Shown in pieces: positions 13,600 to 20,330 of a DNA stretch of 26,483 nucleotides. The stretch is from NCBI GenBank assembly GCA_038321545.1, contig JBBQFB010000025.1:1-26483 (forward strand), given 5' to 3'. Made by a program: the position numbers and the translations under genes. Origin of the DNA: VFJZ01 sp038321545. GTDB taxonomy: Bacteria > Actinomycetota > Thermoleophilia > Gaiellales > F1-60-MAGs149. Under the pieces are notes generated by a model. It was not told the DNA's origin. It did no database searches and saw only the letters and a program-made list of their open reading frames with translations. The number at the start of each line of letters is the position of its first letter. The first letter of the stretch is position 1.

Positions 13600-15234
13600 C
13601 TAGGCCGTTTTCGTCCGATCGACCGACGCCAGGCCAAGCGCCTCGACCTCGTGTTCGCGCATCTTGAACTTCTGGGCCTTGCCCGTGACCGTGAGCGGGA
13701 AGGCGTCCACCACGCGGACGTAGCGCGGGATCTTGAACCGCGCGATCTGGCCCTCGCAGAACGCGCGGATGTCGGCCGCGTCGAGCGTCTCGCCGCCGAC
13801 CGTGATCACCCACGCCGCCAGTTCCTCGCCGAACCGCTCGTCCGGGACGCCGAACACCTGCACGTCCTGGATCGCCGGATGGGTGTAGAGGAACTCCTCC
13901 ACCTCGCGCGGCGAGATGTTCTCGCCGCCGCGGATCACGAGGTCCTTGATGCGGCCCACGATGTTCAGGTAGCCGTCGTCGTCCATCGTCGCCAGGTCGC
14001 CGGTGTGCATGTACCGCGACGCGTCGATCGCGGCCACCGTCGCCGGCTCGTCGTCCCAGTAGCCGAGCATGACGGAGTAGCCGCGCGTGCACAGCTCGCC
14101 CGGCTGCCCGCGCGGCACGACGAGGCCCGTCTCGGGGTCGACCACCTTCACCTCGAGGTGCGGGTGGACGGAGCCGACCGACGCGACGCGCTTGCCGAGC
14201 GGATCGTCGCGGCGGGTCTGCGTCGACACCGGCGACGTCTCCGTCATGCCGTAGCAGATCGTCACCTCCTCCATGTGGAGGTCGCTGCGGGTGCGCTTCA
14301 TGACCTCGACCGGACACGGCGAGCCGGCCATGATCCCCGTGCGCAGCGTCGAGACGTCGAACCGCGCCAGCTCCGGGTCGGCCAGCACCGCGATGAACAT
14401 CGTCGGCACGCCGTACAGCGAGGTGCAGCGCTCGGCGGCGACGGCTTCGAGCACGGCGCGCGCGTCGAACGCCTCCGACGGGATCACGACGCAGCTGCCG
14501 TGGGTGACGGCCGCCAGGTTGCCCATCACCATCCCGAAGCAGTGGTAGAACGGCACCGGGACGCAGATCCGGTCGACCTCGCTGTAGCCCGACATCGCGC
14601 CGACGAAGTAGCCGTTGTTGAGGATGTTGTGGTGCGAGAGGGTGGCGCCCTTCGGGAACCCCGTGGTGCCCGACGTGTACTGGATGTTGATCGGCTGGTC
14701 GAACGTCAACGCGGCCTCGCGCTCCGCCAGCGCCGCGGCGGCGACACCCGCGCCGCGGTCGACGAACGTCTCCCAGTCCGAGCTGCCGAGCTCGATCGCG
14801 GCGCGCAGGCCGGGCGCATCGGCGGCCTCCACCAGCGGCCGGTACGGCACGCCCTTGAACCCGGGCGCGTAGAACAGCAGCGACTGGCCCGACTGCCGCA
14901 GCACGAAGTCGAGCTCGTGCTGGCGGTACGACGGGTTGACGTTGACGAGGATCGCCCCGACGCGGGCCGTCGCGTACTGCAGGACGATCCACTCCGCACA
15001 GTTCGGCGCCCAGATGCCGACCCGGTCGCCCTGCTCGACACCGTCGGCCAGCAGCGCCAGCGCGGCCCGCTCGACACGGTCCGCGAGCGCGGCGTAGGAG
15101 AGACGGACGCCCTCGTGACACGACACGACGGCGTCGCGCTCGCCGTGCGCGGCCACGCACGCCGCGAGCGCCTCACCGATCGTCTGACCGAGCAGCGGGA
15201 GCGCTGCCGGCCCGTTCGCGTAGGAGAGCGTCAT
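13600..15234 (-). CDS. fatty-acyl-CoA synthetase (AMP-binding, FadD/ACSF2-like)
   Basis: This 544-aa adenylate-forming enzyme of the medium/long-chain acyl-CoA synthetase group activates fatty acids to CoA thioesters. Visible motifs: P-loop QYTSGTTGFPKGATLSH (about residues 184-200), VPFYHCFGMVMGNLA, YGMTETSPVS, TGDLATMDDDGYLNIVGRIK, IRGGENISPREVEEFL and the catalytic lysine in VTGKAQKFKM near the C-terminus. Two in-frame ATGs lie 6 nt apart; GGAGG (15244-15248) is 3 nt from the first (15240) and 9 nt from the second (15234), so the second is preferred. It is divergent from the dehydratase-like gene across about 50 nt, in which the two promoters must overlap. Confidence 0.93.
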   Translation of the reverse strand: MTLSYANGPAALPLLGQTIGEALAACVAAHGERDAVVSCHEGVRLSYAALADRVERAALALLADGVEQGDRVGIWAPNCAEWIVLQYATARVGAILVNVNPSYRQHELDFVLRQSGQSLLFYAPGFKGVPYRPLVEAADAPGLRAAIELGSSDWETFVDRGAGVAAAALAEREAALTFDQPINIQYTSGTTGFPKGATLSHHNILNNGYFVGAMSGYSEVDRICVPVPFYHCFGMVMGNLAAVTHGSCVVIPSEAFDARAVLEAVAAERCTSLYGVPTMFIAVLADPELARFDVSTLRTGIMAGSPCPVEVMKRTRSDLHMEEVTICYGMTETSPVSTQTRRDDPLGKRVASVGSVHPHLEVKVVDPETGLVVPRGQPGELCTRGYSVMLGYWDDEPATVAAIDASRYMHTGDLATMDDDGYLNIVGRIKDLVIRGGENISPREVEEFLYTHPAIQDVQVFGVPDERFGEELAAWVITVGGETLDAADIRAFCEGQIARFKIPRYVRVVDAFPLTVTGKAQKFKMREHEVEALGLASVDRTKTA

Positions 15235-15240
15235 CGCCAT

Positions 15241-15284
15241 CTACCTCCGCCGCCTAGTATCGCTCGTCTGCAACAGTCCGGGGC
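15241..15284. promoter_or_regulatory. 44-nt divergent promoter region
   Basis: Between the acyl-CoA ligase and the enolase-superfamily gene lies TAGTAT (15255-15260), which reads as a -10-like box on the plus strand and GATACT on the minus strand. The minus-strand ribosome site GGAGG is at 15244-15248. The two -10 candidates overlap, so the promoters probably interfere or are co-regulated. Confidence 0.35.
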
Positions 15285-16460
15285 GTGAAGATCGCCGACC
15301 TTCGTGCGACGCCGGTCAACATCCCGCTGCGCGCGCCGTACCGGTTCGCGTACGGCTCGATCGCCTCGCTCACGAAGACGGTGATCGAGGTCGTCACCGA
15401 CGAGGGCGTCGTCGGGCTCGGCGAGATCGCCGGCGGCGACTGCGCGGCGGCCGCGGTGGCCTTCCGCGACCGGCTGGTCGGCGTCGACATCCTCGACCTG
15501 AACGGCGCCGAGTCTCGCTGCGTGCCGACCGCGCGGTACTCGCCGTGGGACGACGCGCTCGGCCACCGGCGGGTGTTCGGCGGCATCGAGATGGCGCTGT
15601 GGGACGCACGCGGCCGCGCTGAGGGGCGCTCGCTCAGCACGCTGCTCGGCGGCGCCGTGCGCACGCACGTCGGGTTGACCGAGTACTTCTCGCTGCGGCT
15701 TCCGGGCCCCGGCGAACCGGGGGAGTCGAGCCCGCTCGAGGTGGCGCGCTACTGCGCGCGGATGATCGCCGAGCACGACGCCGACGGCTTCGAGGGCAAG
15801 GTCGCGACGGTCGCCCTCGACGAGGAGGTTGCGATGGTGCGCGAGGTGCGCGCCGCGATCGGCCCGGACCGCGAGCTGCGCGTCGACGCGAACGGCGGCT
15901 GGACGGTGCCGACGGCGCGCGATGCCCTGCGACGGCTCGACCCCTACGACATCCGCTACTACGAGGACCCGGTCGAGACCAGCGAGGAGATGGCCGCGCT
16001 GCGAACCGCCACGCGCGCCTCGTTCTCGTCGCACCTGACCGACCTGCGCAAGGCCATGGCGCTCGGAGCGCCCGACACCATCGTCTCGAACGTGAACGAG
16101 TTCGGCGGCATCCGGCGGGTCGTCGAGTTCGCCCGGGCCTGCGAGCGGTTCGACGTCGGCTTCCGCTTCCACAGCGGCGAGACCGGGATCGGCAGCGCCG
16201 CGTACCTGCACCTGTCGGCCAGCATCGCGTCGGTGCGTGAGCCGAGCCAGACCCTGTTTCGCTGGTATGCCGACGACGTGATCGCGGAGGGCACGTTCGT
16301 GCCGAAGGGCGGTCTCGTGGAGGTGCCGACCGGCCCGGGCCTCGGCGTCACGCTCGATCCCGTCGCGCTCGCCCGCTGCCACGAGCGCTACCGCACGGAG
16401 GGGCCGTTTCCCGGCGGGCCGGGCAAGGGCGGCTACGGCGAGAGCTTCCGGCGGTCGTAG
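15285..16460 (+). CDS. enolase-superfamily protein, glucarate dehydratase-like
   Basis: This 391-aa protein has the two-domain enolase-superfamily layout: an N-terminal capping domain (1-125) with GGIEMALWDARG, then a TIM barrel. Two metal ligands are clear, Asp201 in RVDANGGW and Glu227 in YYEDPVE. A lysine (Lys172 in FEGKVAT) and a histidine (His296 in FHSGETG) sit where glucarate dehydratase has its catalytic bases. By eye, the third metal ligand Asn is Ser248, the first Lys of KxK is Glu170 and the Asp of the Asp-His pair is Asn269, so activity may differ from known acid-sugar dehydratases. GTG start. The next gene begins 1 nt after its stop, suggesting consecutive steps. Confidence is high for superfamily, low for substrate. 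Confidence 0.85.
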   Translation: MKIADLRATPVNIPLRAPYRFAYGSIASLTKTVIEVVTDEGVVGLGEIAGGDCAAAAVAFRDRLVGVDILDLNGAESRCVPTARYSPWDDALGHRRVFGGIEMALWDARGRAEGRSLSTLLGGAVRTHVGLTEYFSLRLPGPGEPGESSPLEVARYCARMIAEHDADGFEGKVATVALDEEVAMVREVRAAIGPDRELRVDANGGWTVPTARDALRRLDPYDIRYYEDPVETSEEMAALRTATRASFSSHLTDLRKAMALGAPDTIVSNVNEFGGIRRVVEFARACERFDVGFRFHSGETGIGSAAYLHLSASIASVREPSQTLFRWYADDVIAEGTFVPKGGLVEVPTGPGLGVTLDPVALARCHERYRTEGPFPGGPGKGGYGESFRRS

Positions 16461-16461
16461 C

Positions 16462-17952
16462 GTGGGCGATGGCGACCGGATCGCCGCGGCGCTCGCCGCC
16501 GCGGGCACCAGGGTGTGCTTCGGCGTACCCGGCGGTGGCGCGAACCTCGACCTCGTGGGCGCCTGCGGCCGCCACGGGATCCGGTTCGTGCTGATGCACA
16601 CCGAGACCGCGGCGGTGATCGCGGCCGGCGTCGCGGGCGAGCTGACGGGGCGGCCCGGACTCGCGCTGTGCACGCGTGGCCCCGGCCTGGCGGCGGCCCT
16701 GAACGGTATCGCCCAGGCCCATCTCGACCGACAGCCCGTGATCATCGTCACGGATGGGGCCGGGTTCGCGCACCCGCACCAGCGGATCGACCACGCCGCG
16801 ATGGTGGAGCCGTTCTCGAAGGGCACGGTGAGCGACCCCGCGGCCGCCGTCGCGCTCGCGCTGGCGCCGCCGTGGGGGCCGGTGCTGATCGACGCCGGAG
16901 CACCGCACCGCTCTGCGCGGCCGGTGGCTCCTCCCGTTCCGGGGTCGCCCGTCGTGCTGCCGTCCGCCACGCGGCCGGTCGTGCTCGTCGGCGTCGCCGC
17001 CCGTGGCAGCGAGGCGGCGATCCGCGGCCTCGTGCGCGACACGCGCGTCCCGGTGCTGACGACCTACAAGGCGAAGGGCGCGGTGCCGGAGTCGTGGTCG
17101 AACGCCGCCGGGCTGTTGACGGGCGGGACGATCGAGGCGCCGGTGCTGCACGAGGCCGACCTGATCGTCGCGCTCGGCCTCGATCCGGTCGAGCTGATCC
17201 CCGCCGCCTGGCCGTACGCGGCGCCGATCGTGTCGCTGATGCCGTGGCCGAATCCGGCCGGGCCGCTGGCGTTCGCGGCCGAGCACGTCGGGCCGCTGGA
17301 CGAGCTGCTGGCCGGCGTGCGGCTCGACGGCTCCGGCTGGGAGCGGGCCGGCGCCGGCTACCGCCGCGCGACGCTCGAGCGCGTCGAGATCGCCGGTTCC
17401 GGCGACGGCATGTCGCCGCACGACGTCGTCCGCACCGTCCGCCGTGCGCTGCCGCCGGAGACGATCGCCACGGTCGACGCCGGCGCGCACATGCTGGTCG
17501 CGATGCCGCTGTTCGACATCGAGGAGCCGCGCCGCTGCCTGATCTCGAGCGGGCTCGCCACGATGGGCTTCTCGCTGCCCGCCGCGATCGCCGCGTCGCT
17601 GACGACCGACGCCCCGGTCGTCTGCCTGACCGGCGACGGCGGGCTCGGCATGTGCCTCGCGGAGCTGGAGACGGCGGCGCGCCTCGGCCGCGACGTGCGG
17701 GTGGTCGTGTTCGACGACGCGACGCTGAGCCTGATCGCGATCAAGCAGGGCGAGGGCCAGGGCGGCGACGAGGCGGTGCAGTACGGCGCGGTCGACTTCG
17801 CCGACGTCGCGCGCGGCCTCGGGCTGCGCGCCAGCTCGGTCGCCGACGCGGCATCGCTGGACGTCGCGGTGCGCCGGCCGGGGCCGTCGCTGACGGCCGT
17901 CCAGGTCGACCCGTCGGCCTACGCCGCGGTGCTCGCCGCCACGCGAGCGTGA
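16462..17952 (+). CDS. ThDP-dependent enzyme (acetolactate synthase-like)
   Basis: This 496-aa enzyme has the three-domain architecture of thiamine-diphosphate decarboxylases/synthases: an N-terminal PYR domain (VCFGVPGGGANLDLV, MHTETAAVIAAGVAGEL with the cofactor-activating Glu48, LCTRGPGLAAALNGIAQA), a central domain, and a C-terminal PP domain with GDGGLGMCLAELETA (GDG near 391) and VVVFDDATLSLIAIKQ. Metal binding usually uses Asn in this last segment; here it is Asp. It is 50-60 residues shorter than acetolactate synthase catalytic subunits and has no regulatory-subunit partner nearby, so a 2-keto acid decarboxylase or lyase acting on the product of the upstream dehydratase-like enzyme is plausible (inference). 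GTG start, 1 nt after the previous stop. Confidence 0.88.
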   Translation: MGDGDRIAAALAAAGTRVCFGVPGGGANLDLVGACGRHGIRFVLMHTETAAVIAAGVAGELTGRPGLALCTRGPGLAAALNGIAQAHLDRQPVIIVTDGAGFAHPHQRIDHAAMVEPFSKGTVSDPAAAVALALAPPWGPVLIDAGAPHRSARPVAPPVPGSPVVLPSATRPVVLVGVAARGSEAAIRGLVRDTRVPVLTTYKAKGAVPESWSNAAGLLTGGTIEAPVLHEADLIVALGLDPVELIPAAWPYAAPIVSLMPWPNPAGPLAFAAEHVGPLDELLAGVRLDGSGWERAGAGYRRATLERVEIAGSGDGMSPHDVVRTVRRALPPETIATVDAGAHMLVAMPLFDIEEPRRCLISSGLATMGFSLPAAIAASLTTDAPVVCLTGDGGLGMCLAELETAARLGRDVRVVVFDDATLSLIAIKQGEGQGGDEAVQYGAVDFADVARGLGLRASSVADAASLDVAVRRPGPSLTAVQVDPSAYAAVLAATRA

Positions 17953-17969
17953 GCCGATAGGCTCCGCCC

Positions 17970-18857
17970 ATGACCGCCCGCATCGTCGTCACGGGAGCCA
18001 GCGGGAAGGTCGGCCGCGACATTGCCGAGCGTCTTGCGGCGGCGGGCGTCGAGCAGCGTCTGCTCGTCCGCGACCGGGACCGCGCGCCGCAGCTGCCGGG
18101 CGCCGAGATCGTGCAGGCCGACTACCGCGACCCGGAGTCGGTGCGCGAGGCGCTGTACCCGGGCGACCGCGTGTTCATGGTCGCCACGCACGAGGGCGTC
18201 GAGGACCGCATCGAATCGCACCGCTCGTTCATTCGGGCGGCGTCCGACGTCGGCGTCGGCCTGATCGCGTACCTGTCGACGGTCAACGCGTCGCGCGACT
18301 CGAAGTTCCCGCACTCGTGGTCGCACCGGGCGACGGAGGAGCTGCTCGAGGCCGCGCCCGTGCCCTACGCGTTCCTGCGCATGAACCTGTTCCTCGACGA
18401 CCTGCCGCTGTGGTTCGACGCCGACGGCGTCTGTCGTGGCCCGGGTGGCGACGGCCGCGTCGCCCTCATCTCCCGCGCCGACCTCGGCGCCGTGGCGGCG
18501 GGCGTCCTGGCGGCGGACGGCTACCAGGGGGCGACGCTCGACCTGTCGGGCGACGATGCTCCGACCATCGCCGAGTTCGCGGCGACGTGCAGCGAGCTGA
18601 CCGGCCGCGACCTGCGCTACGAGCCAGGCACGCGCGCCGACTACATCGCGAGCCGTCTTGCCCAGGGCCGCAAGCCGTGGGACGCGGAGGCAGGCGCCGG
18701 CTCGTACCTCGCGGTCGCGGAGGGCGAGTTCGGACAACCCTCGGACGTCGTGCAGCGCGTCACCGGCCGCGAACCGGAGCGCGTACGGTCGTGGGTGGCC
18801 GGGAACGTGGCGAAGTTCGAGCGCACCGGCGACCGCGCCGCTGCGCGGCCGATCTAG
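17970..18857 (+). CDS. NmrA/QorB-like NAD(P)-binding protein
   Basis: This 295-aa atypical short-chain dehydrogenase begins with the Rossmann motif IVVTGASGKVGRDIAERLAA and continues RLLVRDRDRAPQL, ADYRDPESVREALYPGDRVF, LIAYLSTVNA and YAFLRMNLFLDDLP, all typical of NmrA-like/QorB proteins that sense or use NAD(P)H. No canonical Tyr-x-x-x-Lys pair is evident, so it may be a redox sensor or a quinone-oxidoreductase-like enzyme. It follows the ThDP gene by 17 nt and is likely the third gene of that operon. Its TAG stop overlaps the TAG stop of the convergent permease remnant within one CTAG (18854-18857). Confidence 0.88.
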   Translation: MTARIVVTGASGKVGRDIAERLAAAGVEQRLLVRDRDRAPQLPGAEIVQADYRDPESVREALYPGDRVFMVATHEGVEDRIESHRSFIRAASDVGVGLIAYLSTVNASRDSKFPHSWSHRATEELLEAAPVPYAFLRMNLFLDDLPLWFDADGVCRGPGGDGRVALISRADLGAVAAGVLAADGYQGATLDLSGDDAPTIAEFAATCSELTGRDLRYEPGTRADYIASRLAQGRKPWDAEAGAGSYLAVAEGEFGQPSDVVQRVTGREPERVRSWVAGNVAKFERTGDRAAARPI

Positions 18858-19045
18858 ACCGACCGCAGCGTCTCGGTCGGCGCCAGCCGCGCCGCGCGCA
18901 CCGCCGGGCACAGCCCGGCGATCGCGGCGACCAGGATCGACGCGCCGACACCGCCCAGCACGCCGGTCAGCGGCACCGCGATGCGCTCGTCCTGCGTCGA
19001 GGCGTAGATGGCCTCACCGCCGCACCGAGCACCACCCCCGGATGC
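18854..19045 (-). pseudogene. MacB/FtsX-type ABC permease remnant (C-terminal end)
   Basis: The last about 53 residues of a MacB-type permease remain: AIYASTQDERIAVPLTGVLG, then a membrane helix (GVGASILVAAIAGLCP) and the characteristic ending AVRAARLAPTETLRSV. Just upstream VVLGAAV is read in a different frame, indicating a frameshift. The N-terminal membrane helix and the large periplasmic domain are absent. The remnant follows directly on the ATPase remnant. Confidence 0.75.
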
Positions 19046-19314
19046 CCGCGTAGAGCAGCCCGTCGGCCACGTTGTCGACGGCGCTCTGGCCGTCGAGCAG
19101 GAGGAACTGCTGGAAGACGAATCCGATCTGGCGGGATCGCAGCGCCGACAGGTTCCGGTCGGACAGGCGTACGACGTCGACGCCGCCCAGCTCCACGTCA
19201 CCGACGGTCGGCCGGTCGAGCGTGCCCGTCACGTGCAGCAGCGTCGACTTGCCCGAGCCGGGTGATCGAGCCCTCGTACGTCTTGCCGACGCCGCGGAGC
19301 GACAACACGGTCAC
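19014..19314 (-). pseudogene. MacB/LolD-type ABC ATPase remnant
   Basis: It starts with GTG and VTVLSLRGVGKTYEGS, the normal N-terminus of a LolD/MacB-like ATPase. About 20-25 residues are then missing and the frame changes. Walker A (GSGKSTLLHVTG) follows, with DVELGGVDVVRLSDRNLSAL, RQIGFVFQQFLLL (Q-loop) and DNVADGLLYAGI. Sequence stops there: the ABC signature, Walker B and H-loop are absent. GTG overlaps the adaptor remnant's TGA (19311-19314), preserving the original operon junction. Confidence 0.8.
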
Positions 19315-19396
19315 TGCGGCACCACGACCTGCTCGCCCTCAAGAGCGATACGAGCGCCCCGGGCACGCCGAGCGCGAGGACGCGTGTTCCGGTCAT
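19311..19396 (-). pseudogene. MacA/HlyD-type adaptor remnant
   Basis: An ATG at 19396 opens a hydrophobic N-terminus (MTGTRVLALGVPGALVSLL) like the membrane anchor of a periplasmic adaptor. After a frame change the sequence ends ALEGEQVVVPQ-stop, the usual last residues of MacA-like adaptors (LxxGExVVVP). Everything between, normally over 300 residues, is gone. It precedes the ATPase remnant in the order expected for macA-macB operons. Confidence 0.6.
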
Positions 19397-19413
19397 GCCC
19401 CCAGTGAACCAGT

Positions 19414-19428
19414 CCCCCTGAGAGGGGG
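19414..19428. terminator. short G/C hairpin
   Basis: CCCCCT (19414-19419) and AGGGGG (19423-19428) form a 6-bp stem around GAG in the gap between the MBL gene and the exporter remnant, both on the minus strand; a possible terminator of the MBL gene. Confidence 0.4.
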
Positions 19429-19456
19429 CTGTGAGCTGCTGACGGCGCGCCGAGTG

Positions 19457-20299
19457 CTACAGCCCGCGGCCGCGCAACAGGAACTCGACCAGCTCGTGAT
19501 CGTCGCCGTCGGCTGCCGTGGCGAGCGCCTCGTCGCCGAGCCGCTCGACCCGGTCGGCGGCGTCGGCGAGACCGCCGAGGCGCCGTGCCAGCGCATCGGC
19601 GTCGAGCAGGCTGTCGTCGTGCCCCTCGATCGCGAGCCGCGCACCGTACGCGCCGATCCGCTCCGTGAGCGCGCGGACCGAGGTCGTCGTCAGGTACGGC
19701 TCCGGCGCGTACAGCCGCTGGTACAGGCAGTCGCCGAGCACGATCAGGTCGTCCTCGACCACGTGGAAGACCAGCGAGTCGGCAGCGTGATCGCCGCCGA
19801 CGTGGTCGATCGCCACGCACACGCCGCCCAGGTCGAGCTCGAGGTGGTCGTCGACGATGATCTGCGGCAGCACGATCTCGAGGTCGCTGCGGTCCGGGAT
19901 CTCGATCCGGATCATGTCGCGGCAGAAGGCGATCTCCTCGCCCGCCGCGACGCGTGCGTCGAGCGCCGCATCGCTCCAGTCGAGCGACGCCTGGTGCGCC
20001 AGCTCGGCCGCCGTGTCGCGGTGCGCGATGATCGGCACGTCCAGCGCGGCCCCGCCGAACGAGTGGTCCCAGTGCCAGTGCGTCAGCACCGCGGCGCGGA
20101 TCGGTGGCAGCCGGAACGGCTCGAGAGCGGTGCGGAAGGCCGCCGTGTGCGCCACGGAGGCTCCCACCTCGAGCAGCGCGGTCGAGCGGGTGCCCGCGAC
20201 GGCTACCAGCGCCGGGCGGTCGGTCCGCTCGTCGGGAGTGAACCACCACACGTGCTCGGAGGCGCGCTGGAGGCGGCTCGCGGTCGGGTTCGTCGCCAC
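19457..20299 (-). CDS. MBL-fold metallo-hydrolase
   Basis: This 280-aa metallo-beta-lactamase-fold protein has LTHWHWDHSFGG (HxHxDH dinuclear metal site, about residue 77), a third ligand histidine in DHVGGDHAADS, an aspartate in VLGDCLYQ and a final histidine in AIEGHDDS. These are complete, so it is probably an active zinc or iron hydrolase. The N-terminal WWFTPDERTDRPALVAVAGT is typical of the broad family; substrate unknown. The start is uncertain: GTG at 20299 (VATNPTASRL) matches the conserved beginning, while an in-frame ATG near 20335 would overlap the divergent gene. No ribosome site is visible, so a leaderless message is possible. Confidence 0.85.
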   Translation of the reverse strand: MATNPTASRLQRASEHVWWFTPDERTDRPALVAVAGTRSTALLEVGASVAHTAAFRTALEPFRLPPIRAAVLTHWHWDHSFGGAALDVPIIAHRDTAAELAHQASLDWSDAALDARVAAGEEIAFCRDMIRIEIPDRSDLEIVLPQIIVDDHLELDLGGVCVAIDHVGGDHAADSLVFHVVEDDLIVLGDCLYQRLYAPEPYLTTTSVRALTERIGAYGARLAIEGHDDSLLDADALARRLGGLADAADRVERLGDEALATAADGDDHELVEFLLRGRGL

Positions 20300-20330
20300 G
20301 ACGGATGACGCTACCCGATTTGGAGGCATC

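Noticed and set aside
13373..13600. Upstream extension of citrate synthase containing a Cys-rich run on the minus strand
   Set aside because: The extension has no start codon with a ribosome site and no family similarity; TTG at 13372 with GAGGAA gives the usual enzyme length.
13651..15288. Plus-strand open frame of about 545 codons antisense to the acyl-CoA synthetase
   Set aside because: Composition of a complement frame (Arg, Val, Asp, His rich); the minus strand has all adenylation motifs.
19008..19407. Small plus-strand frames over the exporter remnant
   Set aside because: They are complements of ABC ATPase and permease sequence recognisable on the minus strand.
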